Shown here: positions 11,899-23,699 of the stretch, piece by piece
Numbering within the stretch: position 1 is the stretch's first letter
Layout: each line of letters starts with the position of its first letter
Assembly: GCA_964030785.1 (NCBI GenBank)
Contig: OZ034971.1
Coordinates: forward strand, 14,397,679-14,461,678
Direction: 5' to 3'
From: Siderastrea siderea
Lineage: Eukaryota; Cnidaria; Anthozoa; Scleractinia; Rhizangiidae
Length of the DNA stretch: 64,000 nt
Position numbers and translations under genes: made by a program
The notes under the pieces: model-generated
Seen by the model: the letters and a program-made list of their open reading frames with translations, nothing else
Told to the model about the DNA's origin: nothing
Databases searched by the model: none

Positions 11899-14800
11899 AT
11901 GAGTGGACGGGATCTTAGGAAGTTCGTGAACTTCCACAGAACTGCCATCGGTGCTGCAGGTATGATTTAGTCCAAAAAACACAGCTTACGGCAACAAATC
12001 TTCATCTTTAATAATTTAAGATAATTTTTTCTGGTATCTAAGTTCTTGTGTCACCTTATCTGTGAATATTATTGTGCAAAATTCCTAATCCCAGAAAATC
12101 TCCTCTTCCCTTGTTGTTTAATATGACACAGTGGTAAGGGCAGTGGTAAAATTGGAAAGGCAAACATATTGTAAGACTTGTAACAGTTACAGTGGTCATT
12201 TTTGATGGATGGAACGCATGCAACTTACAAGATCTGTATTGTAATTAATTGGGATGTCTGAAAACTTTCTACATCCCTTTTGAAAGGCAGTTTCTCATAA
12301 ATTATGGGACAGCTGAACTGCTACAGTTGCCTGCAGAAATACTCGAGACACTGTTACATGTACACACAGGTGCAAAATTTGGCTTCCCGCAGCCAGTTTC
12401 TTTACCCCCACCCCTCCCCCTTTCTATGTTGTTTCACTACATGCACCATGTTCCAAACATTGCCCGACAATAAGGGGGAGGGAGGGAGGTGCTTGCGGGA
12501 ATTGGCAGCTTTCCTGTAGAATGGGACAATTTTGACTACGGTATTTTCTCGATTAAATGCCAGGCCCTGAATAAACGCCGGGTATCAAAGAGGGAATTGT
12601 AAATAAGCCCCTCAGACTTTTATTTGTTGTATAATGAACTTACAATTTGAGGTCAACATACACGGCTGCCAAGAAGAATGAATAATAACCCTTTCTTAAA
12701 AAACCGCGGGCCCAAATAAACTGCTGATTCAAACAAATACCAGATCCACCATGCCAAGTTTGAAATAAATGCCAGGGGCGTTTAATGGAGAAAATACGGT
12801 ATGTAAGAATGGGTTGTGGACTAGAGTGTCTCAACAATGCTGCAGGTTATTGTCGAGAGGCTTTCCAGATTCCCACTACCCTGGTTGAAATCCAGTGCAG
12901 GATCCTACAGGTTTTTCTGGGATACTGCAGGATCGTGTGAGATCACACAGGATCCAACCCAAGATCTAAAAATGCCAACAATCCCAGTCGTGTTTTATAG
13001 AAATCTTCCCAGGATCTTTTAAATCTTTTGGGGTGTGTTCCTTTGGGACGATCCAGATCAGGATCAGTGATCCAAGATCACTCAGATTATGGTGCATCAA
13101 AAGAACCGAAGGATCCTTGTGCAGAGTGGATGCATCAGTTTCTTTAATGCACCACGATCCAAGTGATCTTGGATCACTGATCCTGATCTGGATCATCCCA
13201 AAGGAAAGCACCTTTAGGATCCAGTACGAGATCTTATACTTATGATGACGCAAATGATCTATTGTGTTCTGGGCAATGGATGTCTAGTTCCTGAGTACTT
13301 TCCGGCTGGAGTTTTTCCAAAATGGCATCCTTAATCAGGATGAAAAAACTAGATTTAAGATGTTTGTTTCATGTCTATGGTAAGAATAATCCCAATCTAG
13401 CTCTTGATAGTAACTTCAACATACATATATATTTAGTATACACCAAATCAGTGGATAGTGTTTTTCATGTGCTCTGATTGGCTACTCAAACTTGGGATAG
13501 TATTTGCTATTCACCTCCCAACATCATTCTGGATTTCGCGTGTACGTTTTCCCTCATTTCTCAGGAAAAAGGAACTATTTGGTGCTGGCTATCCACTGGT
13601 TTGGTATATACTAAAACAATTATTTACCTCAGTGTCGGTAAAGAGTGGGAGATATTTGCCTCGCCACTTCACGGCTCGGCAAATATCCACCACTATTCAC
13701 CTCCACTTTGGCAAATTAAATATTTTTTGGAATTATGTGAAGATCATCGCAGTGAAGATGTTTCAACCTAAGCAGTTGAAAAGAAGAAACCTGAAAAAAT
13801 TTCATATATTAATGTTCGTTTATTCACTATCTACGGGATAAATACGAACTCTCGATTGACCAGCTCCCAGTTGGCTTGATAGCTCAGTTGGTTAGAGCGC
13901 TGCACTGGTATCGCAGAGGTCATGGGTTCGATTCCCATTCAAGCCTGAATTTTTCAGCTTTCTTCTTTTCAACCGCTTAGGTTGAAACATCTTCACTGCG
14001 ATGATCTTCACATAATTCTATCTTTATCCGCAGTTCAAATATATGAATTTCATATATTAATGTTTAAATATTTTTTGTTTCATCTGCAGATAGTTCATTA
14101 GTGAATCGTTTTATTGGAGGACAGGGAAGCAACCGATACAGACCAGCTGATTATGACAAACTACAAGCCATTGCTCAGCTCAGAAAAGCAGCTGGGAATA
14201 AAACCTTTCAGAAGGTTGAAAAGATCACTAAGGCAAGTAAGGAGAAAAAGGAACAAAACCTTCTTCAACAGCACAAAGCTTGTTGGTCAAAGGAAAAAAT
14301 AAGACTGCACAGTTTACAAAGAAAACTACAAAGTGACATTGACGCCTTGAGGCCAGGAAGTCCGTTAGACTATAGCTCCATAAAGGAATTCTTCCAGGAT
14401 CTGGAAATTTATGAGGAACTTCTCAGTGAAGACACTCAGGAGTTTAAGAAAAACACTATTCAACCTCTTTGGGATTTAAGGGAGGACTTGCAGTTCTGGC
14501 TTGGAGAAAACAGAGACAGGATCTTGATGGGTCAGTTGACAGGTTTTACTTTGTAATTAGTTGTTGTGAGCTTGAGAGTACAGGAAAACATTGTGAGTTC
14601 TCAATGGCAGTCAAACTCTTTACCTTCTACATGCTCAGGGATTTCAATTACTTTTGGAGTAGATGACAAAGCGAGCCCAAGCAGGATGCAGTCTGAGAAT
14701 TCTCATATTAAGAATTTAAAAGTCAAAAAGTAGGCCACTACATGTACTTCAGTTAAAATAGATGTCAACCGCACCAGTGGTAGGTAAAGTAAAGCCACAG

Positions 14801-17800
14801 GATGCCCACATTGGGTGGAGCTTTACCCAGGTTTGTAGCATGAAGCAACTGAGAGTATTGCTACTCCCCCCTCCCCCCAGATGGGATGCTAGTGTAATCC
14901 ATCGCAGAGTTATCCCCAGCAGTATGTCACCGGTAGCCATTTATACACCTGGGTGGAGAGTCTGAGACAATATGGAGTGGAGTTTCCTACATGTATCTAG
15001 GGAAACAGCACAACTGCATGAAATAGGCTTCATTAACCAGCAACCATCAGATCTGAAGTTCAACGTGATAACCACTACACCCCCCCCCCCCCACTACTGG
15101 TAGTCACTTATTAATCATGAAACCATTGCACATTTGGACTTGTCATGACTTGTTCAATCTGTCATAAAATTATTGTTACAGGCACAAGACTTTATCTTTA
15201 CCATCGTGACAAAACATTGGTTAGAAGATAGTCTCTTGTGAAACTATGTGAAAGCATTACTAAGCTCAATTACCAGCCGCTGTTCGAGAAAAGAGCCCGT
15301 GCTCCTCCCCCAAGGATCAAAAACCGGACTTGAGAGAGTGGCATAAATTGGGCGTAAAGTATCACCAAATAATGCTTTTTCTAAGTTAAACTTGACTTCC
15401 TCTAGGTGTTGCTGAAGAAGAACATGCAGAGGTTTTGAAAGTGGTGGAATCAGTGAAGATGCAGCAGCAAGTTGTCATGGAAACACTGCAGATGGAACAA
15501 GAGCAGCTTGAACAGGAACTTGACAGCATGGCATTACATGAAATGATGGGCTCAGGATTGACGTCTGATGTTGTTATGGAGACAGGAATCCCGCAGGAAG
15601 CATATGAGCTGGAATGTCCCGATGAACAACTAAAGATTTCTGTGTTGGAAGAGTTTGTTCTGCTGGATAACAAATACGAAGCTCAGCTGGAGTTTCTGAA
15701 TCTCAAATATCAACATGTCAGACAGTAAGACCGACAACATTCAGATTATAGTATTCCTAGTTAACCTCTGCTGGAAAAAAAAACATTAACTGTACAGTGC
15801 AACCCTACCATTCAGTAGCCACCTTCAAAGTTCTTTTCGAAAATCTCTAGCCTTTTGTTCCGTGTTCTGTATTTTTGTTGTCCAATTAAAACGGAAGCTA
15901 TCTAATGTTTTCAAGACTGAACAGTTTTCAAGGTGCTTGTTTGAGGCCATGCAAGAAATTCACTACTAAAGGTCAACAGTGTCACTCTACTTCTTGTTAG
16001 TTAAGCTAGATTCCCATGGGAGAGTCATATGTTTGTGTTTCAATATTAAATTCCTAATACAACAGTAATAATCATTCCACAAGCATGAGTTGGATACAAG
16101 GTGATAAAGATCCAAATTCAATAACCAAGACTGAGAAAGTGAACTTTATCTTACAAAATAACCAAACTTATATACTTGAGTGAGTTGCCATAGGTGCTTT
16201 TATATGTAGCTGATGTGCGATCCTACCCCTTACAATGTACACTGTAGTTGGTGTAAGGTGCATTTAATCATGTGCAAATCACATTTATTTACCGATACAA
16301 AAAGCTTTCGTTTTCCTTATATTAGCTGTTGTTATTTACTTTTTTTGTTTATCAGATCCAGTACAGGGGGATGGTCAAAACATGATCACTTTCACTTTGT
16401 GTATTTAATGGAGCAATACCCACCTGAGCTGCCCAACAGGAGAATGCTTTATGTTGATAGAATGTTAAGAGAAATGCCACATAAAACTCGATCTAAACTG
16501 GTAAGGAATGTTGCTGGTCCTGGACATGGTGTGATACCTGTCAACCTTAGTGCTTTCAGCCTGTACACCATGAACTCACTGAAAGTCAAAATACATTCCA
16601 TTTTAACCTTCCCACATTCAGCAGTCAGTAGCCTGCGAATGCAGAATGTATTTCCGCCAAAAATAACAGCGGAGAGAAACGACAGCCGGAAATACGTCTA
16701 CGTTCACAGGCTACGTAGTCAGTAAATGGTGTGCAGTCTGCAAAATAGGGACTGCATGCTGCAGATTGCATCTTCATTACATGTATTGTAAACTTCAGAT
16801 TGCAATTTATTACAGATTACAGAATGCAATTGGCTAACTTTGCATGATACTGTAGGTCACTAGGAACATTTATGCTATTATTTTAAGCTCTCTTAAAAAT
16901 ATTACCGTAAACACTGGCGTATAAGCCGCACTCGCAGATAAGCCGCACCCCGAGTTTAGAGGCCCAAGATTTGGAAAAAAGTTTTTTTGTCAAGAATTCG
17001 TAGCCTAGTCGTGTCATTTAACGAACATATCGGCTGAAGTGAAGTCCTTTCCACTACGGATCGGTGATTCAATAAGACTCAAACACTCATTTTAATCCTT
17101 ACAACAAGTATCAAAAAGCTATGAAAACGTACTTGAACACAAGATCGCTTTCCCCGATGAACTTTTCCCCAGCATTTTTCCACTTAAAGCTATTCATGGC
17201 ATTTGAGGAGAAGAGAGAAAACTGGTGACAAGTGTTGTCGCTTCATTTCTCGCAAAGCAAATTTTAGCGATTTCTTCAGCTGTTCGTGGCTTTCATGTTT
17301 ACAAGGATATTTGGAAGCCATCCATTGGTGACAAACGCGCCTGTGAAAGGGAGTTCGATGATTGCTTTGACAAATTTGCCATCAGAGTTGTCAACAAAGG
17401 AGAAACAGCGGGCCATTTTATAATACCACGCGAGTTCTCGAAGATAGCGTGGTACCGTTTTGACTTTATTTTGGTGTTTTGGGGCTGATTCATGGAAAAT
17501 TACAGATTTTTTCCAGATGTTCTCGCAGATAAGCCACACCCCCGATTTTGAGCAAAGTTTTAGGGTGAAAAGGTGTGGCTTATACGCCAGTGTTTACGGT
17601 ATTTAATATGTTTTGTAGTAGAGGGTAGCATAACAGAGTTACAGTTGACTCCTGATAACTCGAACCTTCAAGGGAAATCAAAAAAGGTTTGAGTTATCGT
17701 GAGTTCGAGTTGTCAAGGGTAAAATTATAAAGAAAATCACCTGACGGGAAAAAGCATTCACTTCAAGTTAGCAGGAGGTTCGAAGTGCCAGAAGTCAACT

Positions 17801-20800
17801 GTATGAGGCAGCAAGAGCAAAATAGCAAAGTCAAGACAAAAGTACAGAGTGAAGTAGTAACCAAAAAAAAACATGTACTGATGTAGGCAGTAAAATCTCC
17901 AGCTCCTGGCACTGCATCATTATTTATGCATACATATAAGTCCTATGAGGCAGTTCTTCTGACTATGAATTAATACGTAATCTCCATATTGCTAATGATG
18001 CCATCCAGATGACCAGATCATGATCAGAAATATGACATTCCTGTAAAGCTTGCAGCTGTACTTATAATGTGATAATATGCACTTATGATTGACTGACTGG
18101 GAGGGCCAGACAGGAAAATATTTGGTTTGAGGTTTGTGTGCCATGAAGGAGAGCCAAATATTGTCCCATCTGCCTGACCACCATTTTTATGCTTAATATT
18201 ATTGTGCAATGTTGAATATATGCTTGTAAATACTTGTACTCAAAGAAATGCTCAAGTGTGTACACACCAATTGCAAATGAACAGATAATGGGTGCTGGGC
18301 CAGATGGGTTTTTCCAGACCAGCTTGTGTCAACTTGTCCAGCCCTACACACGTCGACTCGCCAATGCTTTTTCTATAGAATTGCATCAGTGGGGGTGGAC
18401 AGTGGTGTAATTCTAATTTTTATTTTAGGTTGAACATGAAGAGTGGTATCTTGCTCACAAGTTTTACCAAGAGCAGTTCCACAGCACACTACGTGCATGG
18501 GCCCATGACAGGGAAGACTTGCTTGTCAAAGTGAAGGCAACATTTGCAGATGCTTGGACAGCTTATGAGGAGGCAGCAGAAAAAGCTAAAACAAGAAAGA
18601 AGCAGGAGAACATATGCCATGAGCTCTACAAGAAGGTTAACGTCAGGTTCCTGGGTATCAGCTTTTTTTGTAGGGCTTTTGTTGAGCACTTAGCTCACTA
18701 GCATCACTAGCATTTACAAGAGACACTAACAGAGTGCAAGGAAGTAGCAAGCTGAACCATTTGCGTAAATCCCCACTTAAGTCATGGGTTTTATGTGCAC
18801 CCAGGTTTAGGGCCCTTCCTACATGTAGAAATTCTCAAGAAACATTCATGTTTAGTATTTAACTCTATGAAATTTCATTTTCAAGGTGCTTGCATTCCGT
18901 GAACAGAAGCTTGAGGCATTAAAGCTTCAAGCTGCCATTGCTGCGAAGCAACAGGAAGAAGCAGAACGAGAAATCAGAGCAGCTGAGGAGAAGGAACAGA
19001 AACGCAGAGATCACCAGCGCAAACAAGTATGGCTTCACTGGTTATAAATAACAGAACACAGCCATCAAGGCCATTTTCCACATGACTGCTACAATTGCTG
19101 CAACTGTAGCAGTCATGTGGAAACCACTCTCAAGCAAAGTCATTGTGTCACAAAAAAGCCAGAATGCAAAGACTTATTGTGTGATTCCAGAAAATATCCC
19201 CCCCCCCGTCAAGGAAGGTCATTGGAAAATGCCAAAGGGGTGGGAGGGGGGAGCTTAAATTTCCAGAGCTGTGTAGGGCGGTGTGGGTATGGATATTTTC
19301 TGAAACAACTCATTCCAAGACATGAGGATATATGGCACAGTAAGACTAGGCACTTTAATTTTTACATGTGAGTTTCAAAAATGCAACTGTCTGACTTTAC
19401 AACAAAACTTTTGAAAGATTTTAATAATTAGGACAAGGAGTTTTAAAACTTGGAAAATGAATGGCAAAGGCTTTACATGGATGGTAATGAAAACATTGGA
19501 GAAGTTGAAAAATATCAGGCTACTAGTTAAATATATATTACTTACCAAAAAAGAAAGCAGTTCCTTGCCAGGTGGTATAATCTTTAATAACTGCTGCAAA
19601 TACTCTTGAGGCTAAATTTGTTGAAAGAATATTAATTTTATTTCACAGTTTGTAGAAGTCCACTGTTAACCCAACTGTAGCGACTATATAGAAACCACTG
19701 ACAATAGCAGTAACCTCAACCTTTTTTGCAGTCTTGAGTCTTGATCATATGGGAAGTGAGTGTTATGGATGTCATGTGGAATGCACAGTCCTTGTAAAAG
19801 ATCTTTAAATGATCTTTAAAGATTAGGATTATTCAAGACTAGAGCCCCATGGATTTTATGAGGATCTTATTAACCTCATACAATCTCAACCAAGATCCTT
19901 TAAAAGATCTAATTGCAATGTACCATAAGGATCTTGTCAATGCCCACAAAAACTTTTGCAGGATCCTACAAGTTTCTATGGGATCTTGCAAGATCCTTGT
20001 CAATGAGTAATTTGCATCTTTGAACATCTTAAACGGTGTTATAAAAGTGGAAATCTGAAAATAAAATAAAATATTATTTAATTAGGTACTTTTTAGGATT
20101 TCTGAGATTTCTGAAGAACAAGGTGTTTATATGAGCTGATAAGTGACCACATTAATACTTAAGCATATTTTGGATTAATACAAATCAATCCTTTAACTAC
20201 AAATTTTACAGATCCAGGATTTCAAAGAACAGAAAGAAAGGGAAAGAGAAATTTCAGCCAAGGCAGAAAGAAAAAGACTGGCAGAGCTACAAGAAAAAAT
20301 GGCAGAGCAAGCTGTGCTGGACCGTGAAAGGTAGTCGGAGAGTGGTTTGTTTGTTTGTTTTTTTTTTCAGTTATAGCTAAAGATCCCATTTGACTGTCTG
20401 CATGTAGGCCAGCCCAAAGATGCCGTCTGTATGTAAAGATCTGAGATCTGGAAATCTTGATATTTCCCCACCCACTCGTTCCTGCTATTCTTTCTTTACA
20501 CACTCCAGGAGAAATGCATCATCGTGTTGGTTTCTTTGAGATACATGTAGAGTTGGCAGGTATATTGTGGTCAAGGCCTCAGACTTTAGATCTGAATGTC
20601 AGAGGTTTGAGGCCTCCTTTCTGCATTGCGTTGTGTGGTTTCTTCAGACAAGGAACTTTCCTAGAAATTAGCACTCTCCTCTACCTCCCCTGTAAGATGT
20701 ATACTTCATTATCTTGCCAGTGTGTTACAAGCCTTGCAAGTTTTTTTTCTTACGTAATGTAGCTTGCATGATCTTTTTTTAGCAGCTTGTGATAGTTTTT

Positions 20801-23699
20801 CTTTTATTTTGCTATCTGTTGCTGCCTTTTTTGTTAACATTCCATGTTCCTCAATAAAGCATTTCTAATTGCAAAAAAAAAAAAACTGGTGGTGGCATAA
20901 TGCTTAAACATGGGTAGATGTCACAAAATTGGAGGCTTTATTGCCCCTTAATTTGTGGTAATATAACCTACACATCAATGCAGACAGCCAAGGGAGACTG
21001 GGAGGATTGGGAAGCATTTGACATGTGCAGACCTTGCATAAACTTGTGAATTCTCTCAAACTCCCCTTACATTTCATCAGGCTACAAAAGCATGCACACC
21101 ATTCTCTACTTCTTACTTGTGTTATTACACTGAGGCTTGAAGTAAGATCTGATGGAGATAATTATGTCCATATTAATACACTGCATGTACAAAGTGAAAT
21201 TCGCTCCATATTTTTCAGGGTTAAATATCGCGAGGAACAGTTACAGTTACGACAAGAGGCCAAGCAGCAAGCCAAAGAACTGGCACTGGAACAAGAACAA
21301 GAAAAAGAGAGACGACTTGACAAACTCAGACAGCAGGTACCTAACAGTGTACAATGTTTATCACTTTTGTGTAGTTTATGACTATGTGAGAAAAGCAGAT
21401 CTTAGTAAGGGCTGTTGGAATCCAAACAGAAGACTGGGTAAACACGTATTTTTCAGAGATAATTGAGCTTAAATTTGAAAAAAAATGCCATACATTGTTA
21501 TGTATTTTAAACCTTTTTAGAAGTATGCATGCTTACTGGTAATAGTTATCTGTGAAAAATATGTGGTTACCCACAGTTTTCTTTTTGGAATCCAGTAGCC
21601 CTTGCTAAGGTCTGCATTTCCCACATTGTCATAAACTGTACAAAAATATCTCTGTATTAGGAGGCACCATCCTTAAGAGCTGAAGTTTTCAGATAAGGCC
21701 CCAAGTTTGTGGTTAAAATGAAAGTTTTGACAAATGTTTTTCTGCCTTCTTTTTTTGGCAAAGTTGTGGAGGGAACTGTGCACTCATCCCACATTTTACT
21801 GCTTTGAGAATTACTAGATTTAGATTTGAAAATAGGAAAGAACATACTATCATGTGCCTAATTATTATGATTACTGATTATTTACCCATCTTTTTATTTT
21901 CAAGGTACAAGTTCATGTAGAAGATGACCCTGGTAGAATTTTTAAAACAACTGAGGTTAGTTTAAATACCCAGTCCTTTGTTACCAAATTAAAACTTCTA
22001 CCAATTTTAAAATCTCTGTCATAAAGCTTTGTTTACAATACTTAATAGAGATATTAAGCTAACCTCTGTAAATGTTGCACAGGCATCCAAAGCACGTGTG
22101 GCAAGCATGTATGACGAAGAACTGGAGCTTCAACATCCCCTCTTTGCTGTTCATGGCTATGATGACAAGAAGGTCAGTATACTTAAGGCAAATTACAATT
22201 TAAATACCTAGTCTGAACTCTTGTGACTGCTGTAGTGTCTATCCTTGGACAATACACTTTGCTTTGCCAATTGTCTCTCTTCACCCAGGTGTGCAATCTC
22301 GTCCCCAGGGCTTTCTCCTCGTTGAAAATTGCAGATCGCAGAAACCCCTGGCCAAGGCTGCTGAAATACTCCAAGAATCATGGAGTATTTTGTCATGTGT
22401 CACATGAAGAAATGGCTTTTGCAGAGGTTGTTAATCCATCGTCTGGCAGCCCTGTTTGTTTTCTTGCAATCTAAAACCGTTGTTCTAAAGAAACAAAGAC
22501 ATTTCATCATGTTTACGTGACAAAATCCTCACGAATGTTTGGAGCCATTTTGGCAGCCTTTGCCAGGGGTTTCTCCGATCTGCCATTTTGAATGAGGAGA
22601 AGGCCCTGGGGACGAGGCTGCCAGGTGTATAAACACCTGTGAACCATAACAGAACATGGAGGAAACTGGAGGGGAGTTGTTATCCTCTGAGAAAGTGGGA
22701 GGAAAAATGGGGGACTAGGGACCCCAGATCCCCAATTTACTCCCCCTTTCTCGCTCCCCTTTTAATAGACCCCTCGCCATTAGGTCTGATATGCAGGCTT
22801 TACCTTACCCAGTGGCAGTTATTGATAAAATGAGTGGTAACTGGGAGAGAAAGAGATGGGAACTGGGATAAAGAGCATCAGTGAAATGAAGGCAAGTGGG
22901 AAACAAAGAAAAGATGTAAAGTGATACATAGTCATCTGCAGTAATGAAAAATAGAATGAGGCAAAACCTGCCAAGAAAAGGGCGGGAATTAGACCAAGGT
23001 GTACTGGAAGCAAAAATTTAAAATAGACCACTGCCCCTTCCCCTGCTACCTTTTCCACGTAGTTGGAGCAAGAATCTCTTCCTTGTCTACTCTCTCTACC
23101 CCCTTGTCTGACAATGAGCCAGTGGGTCTTCAAGGAGGGGCACTTTTAGCAACTGGAGTCCAATAGATGATATGTGTAAGTGCAAGTTAAGTTGGGAAGC
23201 AAACCAGTCTGTTGAAAGTTCCTTTAATGATTTACTGACAAAGAGTTTTGCTATTTGCAATGTTCATTTCTGTCACAGATGGCTAGTGACAGAAGACTGA
23301 AGGTGGAGAAAGCCCTGAGAGATGCAGGAATGCATAATTCAGATTATGCGCGAAGGATCATGGCTTCTATAAAACCGCCTCAGGAACCCAGAAAGGACCA
23401 ACATTCAACTTTGTTCAAGTATGATTTAATCAATTACATGCTATTAATTTCTGTAGATGTCAAACCTAACCAAAGTAGGTAAAATTGTCGCAAGCATTTA
23501 TTAAAGTGAAAATAGGGTAAAGTTGTTGCTTTTTAAGTTCAAACATGTCAAGGAAGAAAGCAGATGGTAACAATGAGAAAAAATAACCTAAAAAACCTTC
23601 AGAACATGTTTTATAACCCAAGACAACAGACCACATTTCACGCCTTGTCATTGTGTTTATTTTCTTATCTCCTTTTGTTTCGATTTCAGATATGACTAA
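11899..23699 (+). CDS. CCDC148: Coiled-coil domain-containing protein 148
   Basis: A long charged coiled-coil protein, poorly characterised in vertebrates. Twelve coding exons join in phase: 11899-11959, 14090-14530, 15406-15724, 16356-16500, 18429-18635, 18886-19026, 20212-20330, 21219-21336, 21905-21955, 22083-22172, 23279-23418 and 23690-23699. The product is 613 residues (human 591). Landmarks shared with the human protein as I recall it are: YRPADYDKLQAI near the N-terminus; HFVYLMEQYP then PNRRMLYVDRML then PHKTRSKLVEHE in the middle; long Glu/Lys/Gln helices in exons 5-8; and ALRDAGMHNSDYA then RKDQHSTLFK at the end. The last coding exon supplies only ten bases, including the stop. The 2.1-kb first intron and several later introns are loaded with MITEs and SINEs. 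Expression is probably shared with INO80C through the common promoter. Confidence 0.93.
12539..12799. mobile_element. MITE with TA target site (family also at 58013-58128)
   Basis: CGGTATTTTCTCGATTAAAT at the left is matched in inverse by GTTTAATGGAGAAAATACGG at the right, and each end abuts TA. It lies in CCDC148 intron 1. Confidence 0.75.
12895..13020. repeat. GATC-rich tract
   Basis: Repeated 'aggatc', 'gagatc' and 'agatct' words, with phrases such as 'gcaggatcctaca' and 'aggatcttttaaa', are shared with the tract at 19797-20005. This suggests two diverged copies of one dispersed repeat. Confidence 0.5.
13028..13220. mobile_element. Palindromic GATC-containing MITE
   Basis: 'cctttgggacgatccagatc' and 'aggatcagtgatccaagatc' on the left are matched in inverse by 'gatcttggatcactgatcct' and 'gatctggatcatcccaaagg' on the right, with a short centre at about 13095-13150. 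It abuts the GATC-rich tract upstream. Confidence 0.7.
13730..14022. repeat. Long inverted repeat enclosing a tRNA-like gene
   Basis: Arm 1 at about 13730-13797 and arm 2 at about 13949-14022 are inverted copies of roughly 68 bp with about two mismatches (for example GATCATCGCAGTGAAGATGT in arm 1). The enclosed loop contains the tRNA-like gene at 13873-13945. A perfect 19-bp direct repeat (AATTTCATATATTAATGTT) lies at 13798-13816 and 14046-14064. Confidence 0.8.
13873..13945 (+). tRNA. tRNA-Thr-like gene, anticodon GGT (probably SINE/pseudogene)
   Basis: All four arms fold. The acceptor stem is GGCTTGA with TCAAGCC, the D-stem is GCTC/GAGC, and the T-arm is ATGGG TTCGATT CCCAT. The anticodon arm is CTGCA CTGGTAT CGCAG, with an A-C mismatch next to the loop. 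Loop position gives anticodon GGT (threonine ACC). The internal A box (TAGCTCAGTTGG) and B box (GGTTCGATTCC) are good. Animals normally read ACC with AGU, so a GGU tRNA is suspicious. The 19-bp flanking direct repeat also suggests a retroposed copy. No encoded CCA. Confidence 0.6.
14765..15090 (-). mobile_element. tRNA-derived SINE (minus strand)
   Basis: Read on the minus strand, a tRNA-like head (GTGTAGTGGTTATCACGTTG) is followed further on by the body phrase CACCCAGGTGTATAAATGGC. The same body words appear at 22270-22290/22621-22640. It lies in CCDC148 intron 2. Confidence 0.6.
16629..16713. mobile_element. Short hAT-like MITE
   Basis: The ends TAGCCTGCGAATGCAGAATG and CGTCTACGTTCACAGGCTA are inverted relatives. 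The flanks GCAGTCAG (16621-16628) and GTAGTCAG (16715-16722) look like an 8-bp duplication with one change. It sits just downstream of CCDC148 exon 4. Confidence 0.65.
16905..17599. mobile_element. 695-bp DNA element with TA target site
   Basis: CCGTAAACACTGGCGTATAA at the left and TTATACGCCAGTGTTTACGG at the right are perfect inverted copies, each next to TA (16903-16904 and 17600-17601). A secondary 'gcagataagccgcacccc' phrase repeats near both ends. The 87-codon open frames inside show no transposase motif. The perfect ends suggest fairly recent activity. Confidence 0.85.
17642..17801. mobile_element. 160-bp MITE with TA target site
   Basis: The left end CAGTTGACTCCTGATAACTC and right end GAAGTCAACTG, with 'gaggttcgaagtgccag' before it, are inverted relatives flanked by TA. 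The interior repeats 'gagttatcgtgagttcgagttg'. Confidence 0.7.
19075..19123. repeat. Perfect 19-bp-arm hairpin
   Basis: TTTCCACATGACTGCTACA at 19075-19093 is exactly inverted at 19105-19123 across an 11-bp loop, in CCDC148 intron 6. Confidence 0.85.
19180..19315 (+). mobile_element. G/C-rich MITE copy (same family as 3720-3885)
   Basis: It starts 'gattccagaaaatatcc' plus a C-run, continues with 'ggtcattggaaaatgcc' and a G-run, and ends 'ggatattttctgaaacaac', inverted to the start. Confidence 0.6.
19797..20005. repeat. GATC-rich tract, second copy
   Basis: Dense 'aagatct', 'aggatcc' and 'agatcctt' words, including 'gcaggatcctacaagtttct', resemble 'gcaggatcctacaggttttt' at 12899. Confidence 0.5.
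20545..20885 (+). mobile_element. tRNA-derived SINE with poly(A) tail
   Basis: The head resembles a tRNA ('gtggtcaaggcctcagactt', then 'gatctgaatgtcagaggttt'), followed by an unrelated body, AATAAA near 20853 and a 13-base A-run ending at 20885. It lies in CCDC148 intron 7. Confidence 0.65.
21371..21672 (+). mobile_element. Inverted-repeat MITE, copy 1
   Basis: The left segment ('gtttatgactatgtgag', 'agcagatcttagtaagggct') is inverted at the right ('agcccttgctaaggtctgca', 'cattgtcataaac'). A second copy lies at 26590-26895 in the same orientation. Confidence 0.75.
22293..22620. mobile_element. 328-bp hAT-like MITE inserted in a SINE
   Basis: CCAGGTGT is duplicated at 22285-22292 and 22621-22628. 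The ends CAATCTCGTCCCCAGGGCTT and AAGGCCCTGGGGACGAGGCTG are inverted, as are 'gcagatcgcagaaacccctgg' and its partner. The CAG...CTG ends and 8-bp duplication are hAT-like. It splits the SINE phrase 'cacccaggtgtataaac'. Confidence 0.85.

Noticed and set aside
16905..17599. Coding gene from the 87-codon frames at 17225-17539
   Set aside because: They are inside a DNA element with perfect inverted ends, lie on both strands, and show no transposase or host-protein motif.
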